5,167 nucleotides of DNA from Spirochaetia bacterium (GTDB lineage: Bacteria > Spirochaetota > UBA4802 > UBA5550), in the NCBI GenBank assembly GCA_031289575.1, contig JAITPE010000038.1:1-5167 (forward strand), read 5' to 3'. The stretch's first letter is position 1; each line of letters begins with the position of its first letter. Below the pieces are notes generated by a model, which searched no databases, was not told the DNA's origin, and saw nothing but the letters and a program-made list of their open reading frames with translations. The position numbers and the translations under genes were made by a program. This document shows, piece after piece, positions 1-5,084 of the stretch.

Positions 1-43
1 TAGTTGTTATTTTTGAAGACATATTCCTTACTCTTGTTTCCAT
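1..43 (-). CDS. Divergent gene, N-terminal 14 codons only (unidentified product)
   Basis: Read on the minus strand, an ATG at 43-41 opens a frame that stays open to the window edge and begins METRVRNMSSKITT. It is too short to identify. It is called a gene because three signals line up: a GAGGA Shine-Dalgarno sequence (complement of 49-53) 5 nt before the ATG, a TTGACA/TATTAT promoter just upstream (54-83), and divergent orientation to the chemotaxis operon. A second in-frame ATG at 22-20 (residue 8) has an AAGGA only 2 nt away, so the first start is preferred. The short basic N-terminus would suit a membrane or sensory protein, but that is a guess; a regulator of the neighbouring operon is equally possible. 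Confidence 0.55.
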   Translation of the reverse strand, partial: METRVRNMSSKITT

Positions 44-53
44 TTTATTCCTC

Positions 54-83
54 ATAATAGTAAGATTGCAGCAGTTTTGTCAA
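54..83 (-). promoter_or_regulatory. Sigma70-like promoter of the divergent gene
   Basis: On the minus strand a perfect -35 hexamer TTGACA (complement of 78-83) is followed after 18 nt by TATTAT (complement of 54-59, five of six consensus bases). The -10 box directly abuts the GAGGA ribosome-binding site, so the predicted transcription start falls within or just after the SD, at about the ATG. Either the transcript is nearly leaderless, or this strong match is not the promoter actually used. Confidence 0.55.
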
Positions 84-95
84 GAACTCCTGCAA
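66..95. repeat. Imperfect inverted repeat over the divergent promoter -35 box (candidate operator)
   Basis: Left arm TTGCAGCAGTT (66-76) and right arm AACTCCTGCAA (85-95) are complementary at 10 of 11 positions, the single mismatch being C72 against C89. The dyad is centred between 80 and 81, inside the TTGACA box (78-83) of the minus-strand promoter. It would not be inside the transcript of that promoter, so a DNA-level role as a dimeric regulator site is more likely than an RNA hairpin. Confidence 0.5.
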
Positions 96-157
96 GAAGT
101 TAAAAAAAAATTAATACCCCTATGAAGTATACGAATTTCAGCGTCGATTCACGAAAA

Positions 158-176
158 TTTTTTTCACTTTTTTTCA
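158..176. repeat. Tandem 9-bp direct repeat TTTTTTTCA, period 10
   Basis: TTTTTTTCA occurs at 158-166 and again at 168-176, exactly one helical turn apart. With the A6 (187-192) and T6 (197-202) tracts of the adjacent hairpin this gives four A/T tracts, spaced roughly 10, 18.5 and 10 bp. Such spacing can produce intrinsic DNA curvature, a known feature of some promoter regions; the curvature itself is inference. Confidence 0.5.
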
Positions 177-178
177 TG

Positions 179-210
179 AAATTCGGAAAAAATTCATTTT
201 TTCCGAATTT
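179..210. repeat. Perfect 14-bp inverted repeat with 4-nt loop
   Basis: AAATTCGGAAAAAA (179-192) and TTTTTTCCGAATTT (197-210) are perfectly complementary around the loop TTCA (193-196). The stem has only three G-C pairs and ends in T-rich sequence on both strands. It resembles a weak bidirectional terminator or a DNA-level binding site rather than a classic GC-rich terminator. It lies upstream of the + strand promoter at 279-308 and upstream of the minus-strand promoter, so neither predicted transcript contains it. A partly overlapping 10-bp palindrome TTTCATGAAA sits at 172-181, and a further CGAATTT copy occurs at 132-138. Confidence 0.6.
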
Positions 211-278
211 ATAACAGATGAGGCGAGTTTTTGCGTTTTTGTCGACAGAAAGAAAAATAACCTCATTTCAAAAAACTC

Positions 279-308
279 TTGACTTTAAAACACTTATATG
301 ATTATACA
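279..308 (+). promoter_or_regulatory. Sigma70-like promoter of the chemotaxis operon
   Basis: TTGACT (279-284, five of six consensus bases) is followed by an 18-nt spacer and TATACA (303-308, four of six). An A5 run at 271-275 immediately precedes the -35 box. The start of transcription would be near 315, giving a leader of about 40 nt before the GTG at 354. No convincing sigma28-type (TAAA/GCCGATAA) or sigma54-type (GG/GC) promoter is seen, so the operon seems to use the housekeeping sigma factor. Confidence 0.5.
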
Positions 309-318
309 AGATAATCAT
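298..318. promoter_or_regulatory. Perfect dyad ATGATTAT-N5-ATAATCAT over the -10 box and start site (candidate operator)
   Basis: Arms 298-305 and 311-318 are exact reverse complements separated by ACAAG (306-310). The dyad spans the proposed -10 hexamer (303-308) and the expected transcription start (about 315). Geometry and position are those of a repressor operator bound by a dimer. The repressor is unknown; the product of the divergent gene is one candidate. A stem of only A-T pairs plus one G-C pair per arm would be weak as RNA. Confidence 0.5.
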
Positions 319-341
319 GCTTCCTTGCCTATGGGAGAAAC

Positions 342-346
342 AGGAG
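342..346 (+). promoter_or_regulatory. Ribosome-binding site AGGAG deciding the GTG start of the first gene
   Basis: AGGAG lies 7 nt upstream of GTG 354. The next in-frame ATG at 363 would be 16 nt away, and no in-frame start lies between the stop codon at 312-314 and 354, so GTG 354 is the supported start. Confidence 0.7.
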
Positions 347-353
347 AAAATTC

Positions 354-818
354 GTGGAATTGATGCCGGCGGAAAACAGCGCAGTCAAGGGTGAAAAATA
401 CCTGATCTTTACCATTTTGGACAGCCTTTACACCATGCCATCCCGTTTTATCGGAGAAATAGCCCTTTTTGACGCGGTCTATCCCCTGCCGCTGCTTCCC
501 GATTATGTGCTCGGAATCATCAACCGATATTCGACTCCCTACGCGCTCATCGACATAGGGATGCTGCTTCAAAAAAAGGCGGCCAAGCGCGCAAAGGTGC
601 TCGCCCTCAAGGAACACTTGGACCGCGCCGCCATCCTCATAGACGATGTAGTGGATATAGTTGACGTAGCTCCCGAAGAACTCATCAGAATCGAACAGGA
701 AGGAAGCGGCGACCTCACAGATGTAATTGAGTCATCATTCAAATGGAACGGCTCCGATGTCTTTGTATTGGATATACGGCAAATACTCGCCCGCGCGGTA
801 AACGAGTTGGGAAATTAA
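354..818 (+). CDS. cheW: CheW-like coupling protein 1
   Basis: A 154-residue single-domain CheW-type protein, close to the usual length, expected in the cytoplasm as the scaffold linking MCPs to the CheA kinase. Visible family features are the opening strand KYLIFTILDSLYTMPS (15-30), the receptor-domain strand PDYVLGIINR (49-58), the following strand TPYALIDIGMLL (61-72), the second-subdomain strand AAILIDDVVDIVDV (92-105; canonical VD-V pattern) and a final FVLDIRQILAR strand-helix. The canonical N-L-R-G loop reads N57-R58-Y59-S60 here, so the family Arg and Gly that contact receptor are missing at their usual places. The gene starts with GTG behind AGGAG, heads the operon, and ends 1 nt before the next start. 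The CheW fold is confident; whether it binds CheA and MCP normally is uncertain. Confidence 0.88.
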   Translation: MELMPAENSAVKGEKYLIFTILDSLYTMPSRFIGEIALFDAVYPLPLLPDYVLGIINRYSTPYALIDIGMLLQKKAAKRAKVLALKEHLDRAAILIDDVVDIVDVAPEELIRIEQEGSGDLTDVIESSFKWNGSDVFVLDIRQILARAVNELGN

Positions 819-819
819 C

Positions 820-1263
820 ATGCGGTTTTTTTTATGCGCGTTTGAATCAATGTATGTAGGAATTCCTGTTGACACGGTGGATTCTCTTATGGTATATGGG
901 AAAGAGGCCGGCGCGCTAATATTGCGGGATAAATCATCAGCGGATATTTATTTCTCACTGCCGCTGTTTTTCGGCGCGCGCCGCGAAGCGCTGCGGCACG
1001 GAATCATACTCAAGGGCTCTGCCGGCGCGGACGGGCGGCATGTTCTGCTTGTGCCTGTAGTTGAGCGCGAGGAAGACATTCCGGAGGAAGAAATCCATAC
1101 CATGCCCGGAATCCTTGCCGATATTGGCCGCGTGTCCTTTATTTCCGGAATCCGTTTTACGGATTCGGCAATGACGCTGTTCATAGATCCGGCAAAGTTT
1201 ATCAATAACATACTCTCTGAAAACCCGGACGCGCTTCAGGGAACACACAAAGGAAAAGAGTAA
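820..1263 (+). CDS. Divergent CheW-like protein 2
   Basis: 147 residues, not a close copy of its neighbour. It follows the CheW pattern loosely: FFLCAFESMYVGIPVDTVDSL (3-23) matches the first strands, IYFSLPLFFG (43-52) sits where the strand after the NLRG loop belongs, HGIILK (60-65) and HVLLVPVVE (74-82) match the second barrel, and FISGIRF then TLFIDPAKFINNIL match the closing strand and helix. The NLRG loop is absent, and the usual VD of VD-V is V78-P79. An acidic stretch EREEDIPEEEIH (82-93) follows. ATG 820 has a modest GGGA 7 nt upstream and lies 1 nt after the previous stop, suggesting translational coupling. Most likely a specialised or degenerate adaptor; an operon-specific regulator with a CheW fold is the alternative. 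Confidence 0.72.
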   Translation: MRFFLCAFESMYVGIPVDTVDSLMVYGKEAGALILRDKSSADIYFSLPLFFGARREALRHGIILKGSAGADGRHVLLVPVVEREEDIPEEEIHTMPGILADIGRVSFISGIRFTDSAMTLFIDPAKFINNILSENPDALQGTHKGKE

Positions 1264-1268
1264 TCACT

Positions 1269-2273
1269 GTGATTAAAACGCTGATTGTAGATGACAGCCC
1301 TGTAATACGCTCCATACTGCGCGATTTTTTGGAGAGTGACGGTTCCTTTGAGATTGTCGGCGAGGCCGAAAACGGCAAAGAGGGCGTGGAAAAAGCGCGG
1401 GCTCTTAACCCCGACCTTATAACGATGGATATCGAAATGCCCGTGATGGGCGGACTCGAGGCGATCGCCGAAATCAAACAGAGCATGAACACGCCCATTG
1501 TGGTAATCAGCACACATGATACGGCCAAGATGGCCTACGAGGCAACTGTAAAGGGCGCCATGGAGTTCTACTCCAAGGATCACTTTACCTCAAGCATGAC
1601 TCCGCAAAACCAGCAAAATATTCTTGAGACCTTGAAGCACATCTCAAGCGTTAGAAGGCCGACGCTCACAAAGCAGCAAATACAAACTCCTATAAGGAGC
1701 GCCGGAAACAATAAAATCAACGCTGTTGTAATCGCTTCATCAACAGGCGGGCCAAAGGCTTTGAGCAGCCTTTGCGCCGCCCTTCCGGCAGATTTTCCGG
1801 TTCCTATTATATTGGTGCAGCACAACAGTTCCGGCTTCGACAAAGGCTTTGTGCAATGGTTAGACACCTACACCCCGTTAGAGGTGCGGCTTGCCAAGGC
1901 AGGAGAAAAACCGGTCAAAGGAAAATTCTATGTCGCGCCGACCGACAAGCATCTGCTTATTGAACATGGCGTATTTGTGTTTGATAACGGAGAGCCCGTG
2001 AACAACCAGAAGCCCGCGGCGGATGTGCTCTTTAAAAGCGCTGCGGGATTTTACGGCAGCGCCGTGATCTCGGCGGTGCTCACGGGCATGGGCGCGGACG
2101 GCGCCAACGGAAGCTATTACATAAAACAATCGGGCGGCATCACCATTGCGCAGGACGAGGCCACATCAATGATATACGGCATGCCGCAGGCCGCGGCGAA
2201 TACCGGCTGCATCGACATGGTGCTTCCGTTAGACAAAATACCCGCGCGCCTTATTATTCTTACAAAGAGTTAA
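1269..2273 (+). CDS. cheB: CheB: chemotaxis response regulator protein-glutamate methylesterase/deamidase
   Basis: 334 residues, typical CheB length. An N-terminal receiver (1-122) has the acidic pair D8-D9, phosphoacceptor D54 in TMDIEMPVMGG, and K103 (in YSKD; the usual Pro after Lys is Asp). A linker (about 124-150) leads to the catalytic domain with S158 in ASSTGG, H185 in VQHNSSGF and D277 in LTGMGADGANG, matching the family Ser-His-Asp triad, plus a complete QDEATSMIYGMPQAA block. It hydrolyses glutamyl methyl esters on MCPs when phosphorylated by CheA, and may deamidate Gln. Start GTG 1269 is required because the receiver begins immediately; its AAGGA lies 14 nt away, with only a weak GAG nearer, so initiation is probably inefficient. 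It lies 5 nt after CheW-like 2 and 3 nt before cheR. No inactivating change is visible. Confidence 0.96.
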   Translation: MIKTLIVDDSPVIRSILRDFLESDGSFEIVGEAENGKEGVEKARALNPDLITMDIEMPVMGGLEAIAEIKQSMNTPIVVISTHDTAKMAYEATVKGAMEFYSKDHFTSSMTPQNQQNILETLKHISSVRRPTLTKQQIQTPIRSAGNNKINAVVIASSTGGPKALSSLCAALPADFPVPIILVQHNSSGFDKGFVQWLDTYTPLEVRLAKAGEKPVKGKFYVAPTDKHLLIEHGVFVFDNGEPVNNQKPAADVLFKSAAGFYGSAVISAVLTGMGADGANGSYYIKQSGGITIAQDEATSMIYGMPQAAANTGCIDMVLPLDKIPARLIILTKS

Positions 2274-2276
2274 CGC

Positions 2277-3701
2277 ATGATTTTAACAGAAGAAATACCG
2301 GCACAACTCAGAAGCGACCCCGCCCTGCTCTACCTCTACAACCGGACCGAGGCCGTTTTGGGCATACGCCCCGCTCCGGAGGATGTAGAAAAACTCAAGG
2401 AGTACATGGAAAAGCGCTGCGGCTTTTCCCGCTTTGAGCCGGAGTCTTACGACCGAATCTTTTCCGACCGCGAAGAAGTCTTCACAATCGCGCGGATGTT
2501 AACCGTCAATGAAACATACTTTTTCCGCGAGCCGATGCACTTCAAGCTGCTCGCGCGTCATCTGCTGCCAAAGCTTGCCAAGCTGCGCCGGACAATACAA
2601 ATCTGTTCCGCGGCTACATCATCGGGCTGCGAGGCCTACAGCTTGGCCATGCTGATAGACTTCTACAGCCGCGGACGCGATATCAATTCGGATGAACATT
2701 CCGGCATCAGTTTCAAAATCGACGCGTTCGATGTCAGCCGAAACATGATCGAAATAGCGCGGCAGGGACGCTACACGCCCAACAGCATCCGCGAAGACGG
2801 CTCGCAGTGGAAATTTCTCACCGACCTGTACCTGCGCCGCGAAGGCGATGAGTACTACGCGCCGGAAATCCTCAAGGATAAAATCAACTTTTACCCGCAC
2901 AATATAATGGACGGGTTGAACGGCCAATACGACATCATCTTTTTCCGAAACGCCATGATCTACTTCTCACCGGAAAACCGCGAAAAACTTTTTTCCATTC
3001 TGGCGGATGCCTTGAGCGAGGGCGGCGCCCTTTTCCCGGGTGTTTCCGAAACATCATCCGTGGAACACCCGCTCCTTGAAAGCAAACACAATATGGATGT
3101 ATTTTATTTCAAAAAAAGAGGCGCCGCCGTACAAGCGCCTGTAGAAAACACCCTGCACAAGCCGCCGCAGTCCGTGACTGCAAGCAAGCCTGTTGCGCTA
3201 AAGCCTCCGGAGGAGGCCCCTGATCCGCAAAAAATAGCGGCGCTGCTCGAAGATGAAAATCAGCGCGGCGCGGAAAATATATTGAGCCGAGTTCCCTCTC
3301 CTGCCGCGGCCACTGTAAATGAACTCACAGCGGCCGCCATCAGCTTTTTGGGCCGCGGGGAATTTGTTTCCGCGGACGCAATACTTTCCGTTCTTGAAGA
3401 AAAGAGCGTCTTTGCTCCGTCCGCGTTTCTCAGGGGCGAGTACCATTACCGCAAAGAAGACCTTAAAACAGCAGAGGCAAAATACCAGGAAGCCTCCGCG
3501 AGAGATAAGACTTTTTGGCCGGCCTTCTACCGTTTGGCGTCTCTCGCGGCAGAAGGGAATCAGACACGCTACGAATATAAAATCAACAAGGCGCTGGAAA
3601 GCATGAAACAAGGAGAAGAACTCCATCATGAAATTTACATTGGGGGATTTTCTCCGGACTATTACCGGCAAATTTTGGAAAGAAAAAGGGGTAACAAATG
3701 A
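2277..3701 (+). CDS. cheR: CheR: MCP glutamate methyltransferase with C-terminal TPR-like extension
   Basis: 474 residues, well over the roughly 280 of a minimal CheR. Residues 1-70 fit the helical CheR N-domain. The SAM-dependent methyltransferase core (about 71-278) shows TVNETYFFRE (76-85), SAM-binding motif I as CSAATSSGCEAYS (110-122; the usual GEE is G-C-E), FDVSRNMIEIAR (151-162), and the FRNAMIYF block (223-230) followed by GGALFPGVSE. A Pro/Ala-rich linker (283-315) leads to a C-terminal region (about 320-460) with a recognisable TPR-like helix pair at 383-421, as in other CheR-TPR proteins. It transfers methyl groups from SAM to MCP glutamates, the counterpart of CheB. ATG 2277 lies 3 nt after the cheB stop with a weak SD; the stop overlaps the MCP start. 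TPR-type CheR enzymes often act on receptors lacking a C-terminal pentapeptide, and the adjacent MCP lacks one. Confidence 0.94.
   Translation: MILTEEIPAQLRSDPALLYLYNRTEAVLGIRPAPEDVEKLKEYMEKRCGFSRFEPESYDRIFSDREEVFTIARMLTVNETYFFREPMHFKLLARHLLPKLAKLRRTIQICSAATSSGCEAYSLAMLIDFYSRGRDINSDEHSGISFKIDAFDVSRNMIEIARQGRYTPNSIREDGSQWKFLTDLYLRREGDEYYAPEILKDKINFYPHNIMDGLNGQYDIIFFRNAMIYFSPENREKLFSILADALSEGGALFPGVSETSSVEHPLLESKHNMDVFYFKKRGAAVQAPVENTLHKPPQSVTASKPVALKPPEEAPDPQKIAALLEDENQRGAENILSRVPSPAAATVNELTAAAISFLGRGEFVSADAILSVLEEKSVFAPSAFLRGEYHYRKEDLKTAEAKYQEASARDKTFWPAFYRLASLAAEGNQTRYEYKINKALESMKQGEELHHEIYIGGFSPDYYRQILERKRGNK
3686..3691 (+). promoter_or_regulatory. Ribosome-binding site AAGGGG of the MCP gene
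   Basis: AAGGGG lies 6 nt before ATG 3698, inside the end of cheR. It is clearly stronger than the sites before cheB and cheR, in keeping with receptors being needed in excess over the adaptation enzymes. Confidence 0.6.
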
Positions 3702-5083
3702 AGATAACCGCTAAATTGGCCGCGTCGAGCGCCGCGCTGCTCATACCGGCTGCCGTAATGCTCTTCCTCATTATATCATCCTCCGGTTCCGCCGTCCGTC
3801 AGGCGGAACAGAAGAGCGTTGACTGCCTGCGCGGCGCGGCGGAACTGATGCGGCTGATTCCGGAATACGGCGCGAGCGCCGATCCCGCAAAAATAACGGA
3901 ACTCAGGAACAAAAGCGCGAAACTCTTGAATGAGTTGGAGAATGGGTTAGACGTTCTGGAGGAAAACAGCGCGGCATCGTTCCACGGCAGGCTCGTCCGC
4001 TCATTGGTTGCGGCTGTTTTGATTACGCTCATAGCCTTTATCATAGTACTTAGAACAAACTCAAGGATTTCAAAGAGCGCCGGGCAGCTTAAAACATTCT
4101 TCAAAAAACTCGACGCCAATGACCTCTCAATAAGCCTTGAGATCAAATCGGTCAATGAATTTGGGGAACTCGCGTCGGCACTCAACCGCTTTTTGGCAAA
4201 GCTGCGTGACGCCTTTACATCCTTCAGCAGGAACGCCGCTATGGTGTCCGACTCGGTGTATGATTTGTCGGCCTCGGCCAAAGAGATCTCCACTACGGCA
4301 AACGAACAATCGGCCAGCGTAGCCGAGATTGTGAGTACAATGGAGGGCAACAAGAACCTCTCGGAACAGATTGCGCTCAAAACAGCCGAGGTGGCGGAGT
4401 TGGCGCTTGAAACACAGGAGCTGGGCAAGCGCGGGGCTCATCTGCGTGACGCCAACCAGGATATGATGCAGGACATCCGCGAGCAGAACGGCAAAATTAT
4501 TGACGAGATTAAAAATTTGGCTGATATGATCAACCGCATCGACGAAACCATTGCCATAATAGACACTATAGCCGACCAGACCAAACTCATCGCCTTTAAC
4601 GCCGCGCTTGAGGCTTCATCATCAGACGGCGCCGAAGAGGCAAGCGCCCGCTTTGCGGTCGTTGCCGGCGAAATACGCCGTTTCGCCGGCAACGTGGTGG
4701 AATCCACGGGTGAAATAAAAGAAAAAATATCTGAGGTGCAATCGGCGTCACAGTCCCTTATTGAAGAGGCCAATAACGGCTCTAAGCAAATAGACTCCGG
4801 CTACGAACGCATGGTGGAGCAAAAGGTTGTATTCGAGAACATTGTCGAGATTTCACAGAATGTTGCCACCCGCTCACAACAGATTTCCAATTTGAGCAAG
4901 CAGCAGGAATCCGCTTCTTCACAAATCTTTCAGGCTTTAAAAGAAATCTCCGGCGGCGTTCAGCAGTTTGTGAACGCCACCGCTTCTACAGCTAAAATAG
5001 CCGACGGCCTAAACGTAATGTCTGTAGGGCTGCGGGAAACCGTTGCCGAATACAAGACAGGCAAAAAGCAGGAGGAGCTATAA
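3698..5083 (+). CDS. Methyl-accepting chemotaxis protein, two TM helices, small extracytoplasmic region
   Basis: 461 residues. TM1 is about 8-27 and TM2 about 103-118, leaving only about 75 mostly helical residues outside the membrane, less than half a standard ligand domain. A HAMP domain follows (about 119-171), with NEFGEL for the canonical DE-G-L and no conserved Pro. The signalling hairpin spans about 172-452: a methylation-helix motif TTANEQSASVAEI (199-211), the tip IADQTKLIAFNAALEA (291-306) returning through RFAVVAGEIRRFA (318-330), and the second methylation helix around KQQESASSQI (401-410). Between EA and FAVVA there are 12 residues where canonical MCPs have 9, and the tip Asn is K296. 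The C-terminus KTGKKQEEL has no NWETF-type tether. ATG 3698 overlaps the cheR stop (ATGA), with AAGGGG upstream. Ligand unknown. Confidence 0.95.
   Translation: MKITAKLAASSAALLIPAAVMLFLIISSSGSAVRQAEQKSVDCLRGAAELMRLIPEYGASADPAKITELRNKSAKLLNELENGLDVLEENSAASFHGRLVRSLVAAVLITLIAFIIVLRTNSRISKSAGQLKTFFKKLDANDLSISLEIKSVNEFGELASALNRFLAKLRDAFTSFSRNAAMVSDSVYDLSASAKEISTTANEQSASVAEIVSTMEGNKNLSEQIALKTAEVAELALETQELGKRGAHLRDANQDMMQDIREQNGKIIDEIKNLADMINRIDETIAIIDTIADQTKLIAFNAALEASSSDGAEEASARFAVVAGEIRRFAGNVVESTGEIKEKISEVQSASQSLIEEANNGSKQIDSGYERMVEQKVVFENIVEISQNVATRSQQISNLSKQQESASSQIFQALKEISGGVQQFVNATASTAKIADGLNVMSVGLRETVAEYKTGKKQEEL
5071..5077 (+). promoter_or_regulatory. Strong ribosome-binding site GGAGGAG of the downstream gene
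   Basis: GGAGGAG sits 7 nt before ATG 5085, inside the last codons of the MCP gene. It is the strongest Shine-Dalgarno match in the operon and fixes the start of the following gene. Confidence 0.8.
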
Positions 5084-5084
5084 A

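Larger units (their letters stand above)
44..353. other. A/T-rich divergent intergenic control region
   Basis: About 310 nt separate the starts of the minus-strand gene and the + strand operon. The base composition is visibly far richer in A/T than the flanking coding DNA, with long homopolymer runs (A9 at 102-110, T7 at 158-164 and 168-174, A6 at 187-192, T6 at 197-202). I see no convincing ORF, tRNA or riboswitch. It contains one sigma70-like promoter facing each way, an inverted repeat on each promoter, and a hairpin-forming repeat in the middle, all listed separately. Nothing clear was found between 217 and 278 beyond an 8-bp palindrome, TGTCGACA, at 240-247. Confidence 0.75.

Noticed and set aside
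179..210. Classical rho-independent terminator
   Set aside because: The stem is A/T-rich with only three G-C pairs, no gene in the window reads into it, and the T run lies inside the stem rather than after it. Kept as an inverted repeat only.
218..278. Further inverted matches ATGAGG/CCTCAT and GAGTTTTT/AAAAACTC
   Set aside because: The two pairs interlock instead of nesting, have long spacers, and are within what chance gives in A/T-rich DNA.
279..308. Flagellar sigma28 or sigma54 promoter ahead of the operon
   Set aside because: No TAAA/GCCGATAA pair or GG-N10-GC pair at suitable spacing is visible; the sigma70-like boxes fit better.
331..363. Ten-codon leader ORF (ATG 331 to TGA 363) overlapping the first gene's start
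   Set aside because: No SD precedes ATG 331, and the reading frame is too short and lacks any attenuation-type codon run; probably chance.
315..617. 100-codon minus-strand open frame
   Set aside because: It overlaps the well-supported CheW-like gene 1 antisense and would end in its promoter; no family resemblance.
3198..3671. 157-codon minus-strand open frame
   Set aside because: Antisense to the CheR linker and TPR region, with no SD or recognisable motif; a by-product of codon bias.
3799..4428. 209-codon open frame on the minus strand
   Set aside because: It lies wholly inside the MCP coding region, whose protein has clear family motifs; the composition is Ser/Ala/Leu-rich, as expected of an antisense shadow, and no start signal supports it.
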